Below, one piece after another: positions 7,142 to 14,051 of a stretch of DNA of 64,000 nt (positions within the stretch are counted from its first letter, which is position 1; each line of letters opens with the position of its first letter). The notes beneath the pieces are model-generated. The model did no database searches and had not been told where the DNA came from. It saw only the letters and a program-made list of their open reading frames with translations. The DNA is from Chloroflexota bacterium. Lineage in GTDB: Bacteria > Chloroflexota > Anaerolineae > Anaerolineales > Villigracilaceae. The translations under genes were made by a program, and so were the position numbers. Location: the NCBI GenBank assembly GCA_016866215.1, contig VGNE01000007.1, positions 33,565-97,564 of the forward strand, written 5' to 3'.

Positions 7142-10060
7142 ATGACCCAACCTAAAACAAACGCACCCAAAACATCCGCAGGCACTGCCGTTCCTCAGTT
7201 CACCGCCTCTGATCGCAAACCCATCAAACTAACCGAAGTCGTCCACCCCGATGGACGCATCAGCCAATACCCGCCTCCCGATGTTTGGGATGACTGGGTT
7301 GAATGGGACGGTAAAGAATGGCCCAAACGAGTCGCGCGAAGGTACACCCTTGTGCCGACTGTCTGCTTCAACTGCGAAGCCGCCTGCGGACTGCTCGCTT
7401 ACGTGGACAAAGACACCTATGAGATTCGCAAACTCGAAGGCAATCCTGTCCACCCTGGCAGCCGCGGACGAAACTGCGCCAAAGGTCCCGCCACGCATAA
7501 TCAAGTTTATGATCCCGAGCGGATTCTGTATCCACTTAAAAGAGTCGGCAAACGCGGCGAAGGCAAATGGGAGCGTATCACCTGGGAGCAAGCCTTATCT
7601 GAAATCGCGGAGAAAATGCGCGCCAGTCGTGAAAAGCGCCGCGATGGGATTGTCTATCACGTTGGCCGCCCTGGCGAAGATGGATACACCAACCGCGTCG
7701 TCCAAGCCTGGGGCGTGGATGGGCACAACAGTCACACCAACATCTGTTCATCGTCCGCGCGCGCAGGCTACAACTTCTGGCTCGGACAGGACCGTCCCAG
7801 CCCTGATTTCGCCAATGCGCGTACCATCCTTTTGATCTCGAGTCATCTCGAAACGGGTCACTACTTCAACCCGCACGCGCAGCGCATCATCGAAGCTAAG
7901 ACGGATGGCGCGAAACTCATCACATTCGATCCGCGTCTTTCGAACACTGCCAGCATGAGCGATGTCTGGCTTCCGACATGGCCGGGCAGTGAGAATACGA
8001 TTCTTCTGGCAATTGCAAATCATCTTATCCAAACAAACAAATACGACAAAGAATTTGTCCGCAAATGGACAAATTGGAAAGAGTTCCTTCAACATGTTCA
8101 ACAATCAACTTCCGCCGAATGGGATTCAATCCGCCCTCTAATCTCCAATTCTCCAATTCTCTTTGAAACCTTTGACGCCGTCCTCAAACAACTTTATTCC
8201 GAATACACCTTCGAACGCGCCGCCGAAGAATCGCAGGTTCCCATTGAGCGAATTCAGGAAGCCGCGAAGTACATCGCCAATTGTGACGGTAAACTCGCCG
8301 CGCATGTCTGGCGCAGCGCAAGCGTGGGCAATCTCGGCGGATGGCAGGTGGCGCGCTGCATCTTCTTCCTCAACGTACTCACAGGAAGTGTTGGAACGGA
8401 AGGCGGCACGTCTCTCACCAACTGGAATAAATTTGTTCCAAAGCCATTTAAGTCACCGCCCGCATTCAATGCGTGGAATGAATTGCATTATCCAAACGAA
8501 TGGCCGCTCGCGCATTATGAAATGTCCTTCCTGCTCCCGCACATGCTCGAAGAGGGCCGCGGCGACATTGACGTTTATTTCACCCGCGTCTACAACCCGA
8601 TGTGGACAAACCCCGATGGTTTCATGTGGCTCAAGGCGCTCAAGGACGAATCGAAAATAAAATGTTATGTCGCGCTCACGCCCACGTGGAATGAAACTGC
8701 ATGGTTTGCCGATTATGTATTGCCAACGGGTCACGGTCCCGAACGTCACGACTTGATGAGTCAGGAAACACATTCGGGACAGTGGATTGCCTTCCGCCAA
8801 CCTGTCCGCCGCGTGGCGATGGAACGTGCGGGCATCAAAGTTGATTTCACCTACCAAGCCAACCCTGGTGAAGTCTGGGAGGAAAATGAATTCTGGATTC
8901 AACTTTCCGCCCGCTTCGACCCCGATGGATCACTCGGCATTCGACAATATTTTGAGAGCCCCTATCGCCCCAAAGAGATCATTACCGTTGACGAATACTA
9001 TCAATGGATTTTTGAAAACTCCGTGCCTGGTCTGCCCGAAGCCGCCGCGAAAGAAGGACTCGCTCCGCTGGCATACATGCGGAAGTATGGAGTATTTGAA
9101 GTTAAGCATGAAAACTACGCGCCCTACGACAAACCGCTTCATGCAACGCCCGAAGCTGGTCTCGCCTCCGATGAGCAGGATCGCGTCCGAGACTCCGCTG
9201 GGGCGGTGGTCGGCCTCAAGGTGGACGACCAGTTCAAGGTCGGGTTTGATACGCCCAGTCGCAAACTTGAATTCTTCAGCGATACATTGTCCAATTGGGG
9301 CTGGCCTGAAAAAGAAAACGTCATCCCGTGGGTGTTGAAGAGTCATGTAGACCCTGATAATATTGATCTCGAAAAAGGCGAGATGATTCTGCTGCCGAAT
9401 TTCAGATTGCCAACGTTGATTCACACGCGATCTGCCAACGCAAAATGGCTATATGAGATCAGTCATAAGAATCCGATCTGGATGAACCCCGATGACGCAA
9501 AACGCATCGGCGTGGATACTGGCGATCTTGCGCGCGTGGACACGGAGATCGGCTATTTCATTGATAGCGTCTGGGTCACCGAAGGAATCAAACCTGGCGT
9601 GATTGCCATCAGCCACCATTTGGGGCGCTGGCGTTTACAGGAAGACTCAGGCGTTAATCGCGGCGCGTCGAATCTTGTGGATCTCAGCGACGATGGCAAA
9701 GGCGGATTCCTCCTGCGCGTCGTTCACGGCGCGAAAGCCTGGAAATCCAGCGACCCCGATACGAGCCGCATCTGGTGGAGCGAGGTTGGCGTGACGCAAA
9801 ATCTCACGCATGCGGTTCACCCTGACCCTGTCAGCGGCGTGCATTGCTGGCTGCAAAAAGCAACCAGTGTTCGCAAAGCGAATGCCGATGAGAAAGCAGG
9901 CGATGTTTTTGTGGATACAAACAAGTCCATGGAAAAATATCGCGAGTGGCTAAAACTTGCGCGCCCCGCCGATCAAGTCAGCCCTGATGGCAACCGCCGA
10001 CCCTTCTGGCTGACGCGTCCTCTCAAGCCAACGAAAGAGGCGTACAAACTGAAGAAGTAA
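7142..10060 (+). CDS. Cytoplasmic molybdopterin oxidoreductase, SoeA/PhsA-like
   Basis: A 972-residue member of the DMSO-reductase (CISM) superfamily. A [4Fe-4S] motif (CFNCEAACGLL, then GRNCAKGP) begins near residue 76. NICSSSARAG near residue 200 supplies a cysteine at the position of the usual molybdenum ligand. MGD-binding signatures follow (FDPRLSNTASMSDVWLPTWPGSE; LLPNFRLPTLIHTRSANAKWL). No twin-arginine signal is visible, so the enzyme should act in the cytoplasm. That fits SoeA-type sulfite dehydrogenase better than exported PsrA/PhsA reductases. It follows the fused SoeB/C-like gene by 85 bases. Substrate is inferred from context; thiosulfate, polysulfide or another oxyanion remain possible. 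Confidence 0.85.
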   Translation: MTQPKTNAPKTSAGTAVPQFTASDRKPIKLTEVVHPDGRISQYPPPDVWDDWVEWDGKEWPKRVARRYTLVPTVCFNCEAACGLLAYVDKDTYEIRKLEGNPVHPGSRGRNCAKGPATHNQVYDPERILYPLKRVGKRGEGKWERITWEQALSEIAEKMRASREKRRDGIVYHVGRPGEDGYTNRVVQAWGVDGHNSHTNICSSSARAGYNFWLGQDRPSPDFANARTILLISSHLETGHYFNPHAQRIIEAKTDGAKLITFDPRLSNTASMSDVWLPTWPGSENTILLAIANHLIQTNKYDKEFVRKWTNWKEFLQHVQQSTSAEWDSIRPLISNSPILFETFDAVLKQLYSEYTFERAAEESQVPIERIQEAAKYIANCDGKLAAHVWRSASVGNLGGWQVARCIFFLNVLTGSVGTEGGTSLTNWNKFVPKPFKSPPAFNAWNELHYPNEWPLAHYEMSFLLPHMLEEGRGDIDVYFTRVYNPMWTNPDGFMWLKALKDESKIKCYVALTPTWNETAWFADYVLPTGHGPERHDLMSQETHSGQWIAFRQPVRRVAMERAGIKVDFTYQANPGEVWEENEFWIQLSARFDPDGSLGIRQYFESPYRPKEIITVDEYYQWIFENSVPGLPEAAAKEGLAPLAYMRKYGVFEVKHENYAPYDKPLHATPEAGLASDEQDRVRDSAGAVVGLKVDDQFKVGFDTPSRKLEFFSDTLSNWGWPEKENVIPWVLKSHVDPDNIDLEKGEMILLPNFRLPTLIHTRSANAKWLYEISHKNPIWMNPDDAKRIGVDTGDLARVDTEIGYFIDSVWVTEGIKPGVIAISHHLGRWRLQEDSGVNRGASNLVDLSDDGKGGFLLRVVHGAKAWKSSDPDTSRIWWSEVGVTQNLTHAVHPDPVSGVHCWLQKATSVRKANADEKAGDVFVDTNKSMEKYREWLKLARPADQVSPDGNRRPFWLTRPLKPTKEAYKLKK

Positions 10061-10094
10061 AATGTACCGCGACATTTATGTCGCCCTGCCCCAA

Positions 10095-10207
10095 GCGAGA
10101 TAAATCTCGCGGTACGAGTCCATTTCAATGGACTTCCACGAACTGAGGCAGGGATTCATCCCGCCGAATCTCAAAGCGCCGCGAATGCCTCTCGAAACAG
10201 AACCAAC
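10095..10207. repeat. REP/BIME-like repeat plus gene-end-like segment
   Basis: A small hairpin (GCGAGAT/ATCTCGC) precedes a copy of the repeat seen at 3935 (GAGTCCATTTCAATGGACT...GGGATTCATCCCGCC) and GCGCCGCGAATGCCTCTCGA, matching 4004-4030. This ~90-base unit is therefore present at both ends of the lplA-molybdoenzyme block. The long reading frame of the next gene runs through it, which is fortuitous. Confidence 0.7.
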
Positions 10208-10250
10208 TCAAAGTGAGCCTGAGGCGTCATTAATCGAAAGAGAATCTAAT

Positions 10251-11315
10251 ATGCCAGTCAAATCTACGAAACCCAAAAGAAATCCCAAACAAGAAGTGCC
10301 CGAAGAACCGGTCTGGACTTATCGCGGTTATAGGCTTCAAACCAGCGAGTTCGTCACAGCGATGGTTCATCTCTTCCGCGCAGAAATCCAGCGCGCGAAT
10401 GTCTGGCGGCAACGTCTCGATACCACCACAAACTGGGCAGTGGTAGCAACAGGCGCGACGCTCTCCATATCGTTCGGCCAGCAAAATGTTCACCATGCCA
10501 TCATCCTCCTGAATACAGTTTTGGTGATGTGGTTTTTATTCATCGAAGCGCGGCGTTATCGTTATTATGAACTGTGGAGTTATCGCGTGCGATTAATGGA
10601 AACGGATTTCTTCGCGGCCATGCTCGTGCCTCCTTTTCATCCGTCCCCGGATTGGGCGGAGAACCTGGCAGAAAATTTGCTCACGCCAAGTTTTCCGATT
10701 TCCATGTGGGAGGCCTTTGGCCGCCGTCTGCGTCGCAATTACTATTGGATATTTCTGATCCTCGGCGCCTCGTGGTCTGCCAAGATCTGGCTTTTCCCGG
10801 CCGCGCCCGCCGACCTCGCAGAGTTTGTCAGCCGCAGTGCGGTGGGACCCATCTCGGGTCAAATCATGATCGCGCTCGGCTTTGGCTTCTATATCTGCCT
10901 GACCCTGATTGCACTCGCCACCGTCACCATGATGCGCGCCACAGGCGAGGTGCTTCCCCGCTTTGGCGATGAATCTGCAACCGCCGCGCCATCCGGGCAG
11001 GGCAAAACAAAAGGGTTGCGCGCCCTGCTCGCGCCGCGTCAACGCCGCAGACAATTGCTCGCGCTGGTTATCACTGATAAGACTGAGGCCGTATCCAACC
11101 GCATCCTGACCGACCTCAAACGCGGTGTCACCGCCATCTCCGGCAAGGGGATGTACACTGGCAAAAACCGTTCGATCCTGATGTGTGCGCTGACCGTCAC
11201 CGAAGCGCATAACCTGAAATCTGCTGTTGCGAAAGAAGATCCAAAGGCTGTGGTGATCGTCTCACCTGCGCAGGAAATTCTTGGCGGCGGCTTCGCTCCG
11301 CTTGAGGAAAAGTAA
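10251..11315 (+). CDS. DUF2270-like membrane protein with a C-terminal DUF2179-like domain
   Basis: A 354-residue protein. A polar start (KSTKPKRNPKQ) is followed by a segment resembling DUF2270 proteins (TSEFVTAMVHLFRAE, ANVWRQRLDTTTNWAVV). Hydrophobic helices lie near residues 65-105, with two more near 165-230. The last ~85 residues (LALVITDKTEAVSNRIL...GVTAISGKGMYTG) resemble the small ligand-binding-like DUF2179 domain of YitT-family proteins. Its function is unknown; it may be a membrane sensor or regulator. I chose ATG 10251 rather than 10128 because the upstream codons are repeat DNA. It is probably cotranscribed with the molybdoenzyme genes or lies in its own unit. Confidence 0.65.
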   Translation: MPVKSTKPKRNPKQEVPEEPVWTYRGYRLQTSEFVTAMVHLFRAEIQRANVWRQRLDTTTNWAVVATGATLSISFGQQNVHHAIILLNTVLVMWFLFIEARRYRYYELWSYRVRLMETDFFAAMLVPPFHPSPDWAENLAENLLTPSFPISMWEAFGRRLRRNYYWIFLILGASWSAKIWLFPAAPADLAEFVSRSAVGPISGQIMIALGFGFYICLTLIALATVTMMRATGEVLPRFGDESATAAPSGQGKTKGLRALLAPRQRRRQLLALVITDKTEAVSNRILTDLKRGVTAISGKGMYTGKNRSILMCALTVTEAHNLKSAVAKEDPKAVVIVSPAQEILGGGFAPLEEK

Positions 11316-11423
11316 TATTCAATGATCTTCTGCGTGAGAATTCGTTACATCTACAACGATGTCCTGAATGGACGAATCTTTTTCGCCAACTTCCAACACT
11401 CAATATAAAAAGGAGAAAATCAA

Positions 11424-11927
11424 ATGGGACTCTTTGGCTTTGGCAAGAAATCGGATAAAAATACACCAGTGCTTTCTGCGGATGAAGTCCGCCAGCGTTT
11501 GCTCACGCTGAACCGTGAAACCGCCCCCTACCAGATCATTGACGGCGCGTCTCAAAATGTGGACTTGATCGCCGAGTGGAAGATCGTGGATGCGAAATGG
11601 TACGAACTTTTTGCAAAAGCGAATCTAAAGAAGGTCTTCCGCATCTATATGAAATTTGATGCGGCAAAGCATCAAGTGCGCGGCAAGGATGAGGAATTCA
11701 CAGTTGAATGGCGCGCGGGAGTACCGTCACTGTCAATCGCGGTTTCAAAATTCCAGGGGCAAATGACCTCGGTCGAGTTTGGCACGGCGTATGCCTTTAC
11801 CGAAGAGCTGAAGCCTGGCGTGGTCTACAATTATCGCTTCAGCACCAGTGAGATCAAGAAGCCAATTCAGGAGGCGGTGACCGCCTGCGGATGGGATTAT
11901 AAAGGCGTGGCCTTTGGAAAACTCTAA
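11424..11927 (+). CDS. Conserved-looking soluble protein of unknown function
   Basis: A 167-residue protein with a good ribosome site (AAGGAG, nine bases before the ATG). It starts MGLFGFGKK and shows alternating beta-like segments (LIAEWKIVDAKWYELF, KVFRIYMKFD, YNYRFSTSEIK) with no signal peptide, membrane helix or cysteine-rich motif. I do not recognise the family. Codon use and base composition match its neighbours. It is the last gene before the mobile/defence patchwork. Confidence 0.65.
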   Translation: MGLFGFGKKSDKNTPVLSADEVRQRLLTLNRETAPYQIIDGASQNVDLIAEWKIVDAKWYELFAKANLKKVFRIYMKFDAAKHQVRGKDEEFTVEWRAGVPSLSIAVSKFQGQMTSVEFGTAYAFTEELKPGVVYNYRFSTSEIKKPIQEAVTACGWDYKGVAFGKL

Positions 11928-11937
11928 ACCCCTCCTG

Positions 11938-12004
11938 CCTCCCCCAAATACGACAGGTTTCATTTGGTTGTTATTAAAAGTTTTTATGTCGTATTTGGGG
12001 GAGG
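11938..12004. repeat. 18-bp perfect inverted repeat
   Basis: Arms CCTCCCCCAAATACGACA and its exact complement enclose 31 AT-rich bases directly after the 11424 gene. It could act as a transcription terminator, but the long arms, and the GGAGGTGTCCGAAGGACGGA palindrome that follows, look more like a small mobile palindromic element. Confidence 0.7.
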
Positions 12005-12027
12005 TGTCCGAAGGACGGAGGGGGTTC

Positions 12028-12115
12028 CGCGTATGGCTGGAAGAATGATTTGTCCGATGAGGAGATTTTGGAAAAGTTGCTGGCGTTGAATTTGGAGATG
12101 AGTAAGTCCAAGTGA
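12028..12115 (+). pseudogene. C-terminal relic of a restriction-methyltransferase-type protein
   Basis: An open frame reads YGWKNDLSDEEILEKLLALN then LEMSKSK and a TGA. This closely resembles the C-terminal end of Eco57I/type IIG-like restriction-methylation proteins, which typically finish with a YGWP...LSDEEIL..LLALN motif. Only ~28 codons remain and nothing upstream continues it. The stop codon lies inside the following palindrome. I infer a deleted restriction gene at this locus. Confidence 0.5.
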
Positions 12116-12140
12116 CAGTCACTTTAAAAGTGACTGTCAC
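12112..12140. repeat. REP-like palindrome, GTGACAGTCAC family, copy 2
   Basis: Perfect 14-base arms (GTGACAGTCACTTT) around one A, 20 bases upstream of the Y1 transposase gene. Confidence 0.85.
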
Positions 12141-12160
12141 CTTACACACTGGAGAAACCT

Positions 12161-12757
12161 ATGCCTTACGCCCGAAAAGACCTGCTCACTTGGCAAAAAG
12201 GAATGTACTATCACATCTATAATCGCGGCGTAAGCAAGGTCACAATTTTTCGCGAAGAAACCAATTTTCTTTTTACGATTGGAAAAATCAAGGAATATAG
12301 CCAGGCATACAATATCAGCATGATCGCCTATTGCCTCGAGCTGAATCATTATCATTTCCTTGTGCGGCAGGACGGCGAAGAACCAGCAGGGAATTTACCG
12401 CAATCGGTTTTCAACAGTTACACCAAAGCCTACAATAAAAAATACGATACCAGCGGCACATTATTCGAAGGGCGCTTTCGCGCAAAAGTCATTCAAACAA
12501 AAAGCCATTTATTGCATTTGTGCCGTTACATTCACGGGAACCCCGTTAAAGATGGTTTGGTTGCTAACCCTGCCGATTGGCCTTATTCCAATTATCTCGA
12601 ATGGATCGGCGAGCGGAATGGCAAACTTGTTGATCGAGAATTTATCGAAAATCAATTTGGGAGTGCAGAGGAATATAAAAAATTCGTCTTTGAATATTTA
12701 AAATCCCGCCAGCTGCCTGATGATGTGAAGAAGTTTTTGGATGACTTGGAAAAATAG
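12161..12757 (+). CDS. REP-associated tyrosine (Y1) transposase, RAYT
   Basis: A 198-residue intact member of the TnpA_REP family, single-strand HUH transposases related to IS200. Visible are the N-terminal YYHIYNRGV, the HUH pair in LNHYHFLV near residue 64, and the conserved CRYIHGNPVKDGLV near 122 followed by WPYSNYLEW. Palindromes of one family sit 20 bases upstream and 10 bases downstream, and a third lies ~135 bases further on. This is the arrangement expected when a RAYT mobilises its own REP elements. It should cut and rejoin single-stranded DNA at these palindromes. It is an independent lineage from the broken Y1 gene at 3449, whose flanking repeats are different. Confidence 0.88.
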   Translation: MPYARKDLLTWQKGMYYHIYNRGVSKVTIFREETNFLFTIGKIKEYSQAYNISMIAYCLELNHYHFLVRQDGEEPAGNLPQSVFNSYTKAYNKKYDTSGTLFEGRFRAKVIQTKSHLLHLCRYIHGNPVKDGLVANPADWPYSNYLEWIGERNGKLVDREFIENQFGSAEEYKKFVFEYLKSRQLPDDVKKFLDDLEK

Positions 12758-12766
12758 GGTAGACCC

Positions 12767-12799
12767 AGGTGACAGTCACTTTGAAAGTGACTGTCACCT
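12767..12799. repeat. REP-like palindrome, GTGACAGTCAC family, copy 3
   Basis: Perfect 16-base arms (AGGTGACAGTCACTTT) around one G, ten bases after the stop of the Y1 transposase. It may also terminate that transcript. Confidence 0.85.
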
Positions 12800-12892
12800 T
12801 TCGCCTCACAGAACATTGACGTTGATTTAAAAAATGAAATAAGATGAAGTCAAATGATAATCATCTCCCACCCCGCAAACGCGCATAACCCC

Positions 12893-12925
12893 AAGTGACA
12901 GTCACCTTAAAGGTGACTGTCACTT
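12893..12925. repeat. REP-like palindrome, GTGACAGTCAC family, copy 4
   Basis: Perfect 16-base arms (AAGTGACAGTCACCTT) around one A, just downstream of the convergent Argonaute operon. Compensatory C/G changes relative to copy 3 occur in both arms, which shows that the hairpin is under pairing constraint. Confidence 0.85.
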
Positions 12926-12965
12926 CGCTTGGTGGGCCGCACGTCATCACCCCGCATGGACAAAT

Positions 12966-14051
12966 CTATAATTTATTGAATTTTTCGATATCAAAGCCCC
13001 ATTTTTTATACAACTTCAATTTATGTTTTTCCAATATCTGCAAAAAAATCTCTTTTGGATTTATTTCTTTTTGGGTAAATGCTACATAAATATATCCTGC
13101 CAACACACTTATAACTGGCAAAAAGATATCCAACCTATCTTGAAGCTTTACAGGCAACTGTTCTCTTGCCAAGAAATACGCAACATTAATAACTACAATA
13201 ACTAAAGACCCAAATAGCAAAGACAGTCTTGCATTTCTAAGAGCAGCCATGTCTATTCTTTTTTTTACATCCACCAACATCGAAATAGCAGTATCTGTTT
13301 TTGGAAACAAAAACTTACTATTTTGCTCAATCAACAAATCTAATGCCTTAAGCCAAATTATTACTTCTTCTACTTGACTTGTTTTTGGATTCGCATGCTT
13401 CATTAGGCGACCAAGCAAATCCTGAAAAAAATCTAGAGTTAGAAAATCACTATTCGGTTGATATTCATGCCAAGTATCCTTCAAAACAATTTCAAGTGAA
13501 GCGGCGTTAAGATCAATCCAATCTGGCAAACTATATAATCTTCCTTTTCCATCAAGCAAATCACCTGCTAAATCTCTCAATCGGGACGTCCATATTTTGC
13601 GTTTTGGCTCAAGGTTTATCAAATCAAGTAGCCACTGTTGTAAATCATCCACCTCAAGAGTATGGTTTGCTTTTTTAGCCGCTAACAAGCCTTCAGCAAA
13701 GCCCAACAAAGCAACATCATCTAAAGATAACGCGCCTAAGGCCTCTAAAGACCTACTTCTTTGCCGTCTTACTCCATCTAAAAATGTATCCAACAATTTA
13801 TTGTTATCATTACTATTTATTGCAATTTTATATCCCAACCCCGCCACTTCTGGGTATCCCCCATAAACCGCATCTCCCGTCATCTGGTTTAAGACATCTT
13901 CTAAACCAGTTTCTTGTATAAGGCGTGTATCGCAAATTCTTAACGCAAAAGCCAGTGAGTGTACCTGGCTTTCAGAAACAGTTTTCTTTACTGCATCAAC
14001 TAAGAATTGTCTTGTTGGAGATACAAATCGATTATCAATCATAGAAACCAT
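12966..14051 (-). CDS. Argonaute-associated protein with two C-terminal membrane helices
   Basis: A 361-residue protein whose start codon overlaps the end of the Argonaute gene by 13 bases, so translation is probably coupled. Residues 1-~270 are soluble and mostly helical (VDAVKKTVSESQVHSLAFAL, RSRSLEALGALSLDDVALLG, VDDLQQWLLDLINLEP); I recognise no domain. Two hydrophobic helices follow (LLFGSLVIVVINVAYFLA near 283; IFLPVISVLAGYIYVAF near 314), then a short polar tail. Long, catalytically inactive (long-B) Argonautes are known to be encoded with toxic effectors, including nucleases, SIR2 proteins and membrane proteins. By position and architecture this is a candidate membrane-acting effector. 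The DNA is clearly more AT-rich than its flanks. Confidence 0.7.
   Translation of the reverse strand: MVSMIDNRFVSPTRQFLVDAVKKTVSESQVHSLAFALRICDTRLIQETGLEDVLNQMTGDAVYGGYPEVAGLGYKIAINSNDNNKLLDTFLDGVRRQRSRSLEALGALSLDDVALLGFAEGLLAAKKANHTLEVDDLQQWLLDLINLEPKRKIWTSRLRDLAGDLLDGKGRLYSLPDWIDLNAASLEIVLKDTWHEYQPNSDFLTLDFFQDLLGRLMKHANPKTSQVEEVIIWLKALDLLIEQNSKFLFPKTDTAISMLVDVKKRIDMAALRNARLSLLFGSLVIVVINVAYFLAREQLPVKLQDRLDIFLPVISVLAGYIYVAFTQKEINPKEIFLQILEKHKLKLYKKWGFDIEKFNKL

Noticed and set aside
10128..10250. N-terminal extension of the DUF2270-like gene (41 codons)
   Set aside because: These codons translate a dispersed REP-like repeat also found at 3935; the conserved protein starts at 10251.
12112..12925. 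CRISPR-like array of repeated GTGACAGTCAC units
   Set aside because: Copies are irregularly spaced, individually palindromic and flank a Y1 transposase; there are no uniform spacers and no cas genes.
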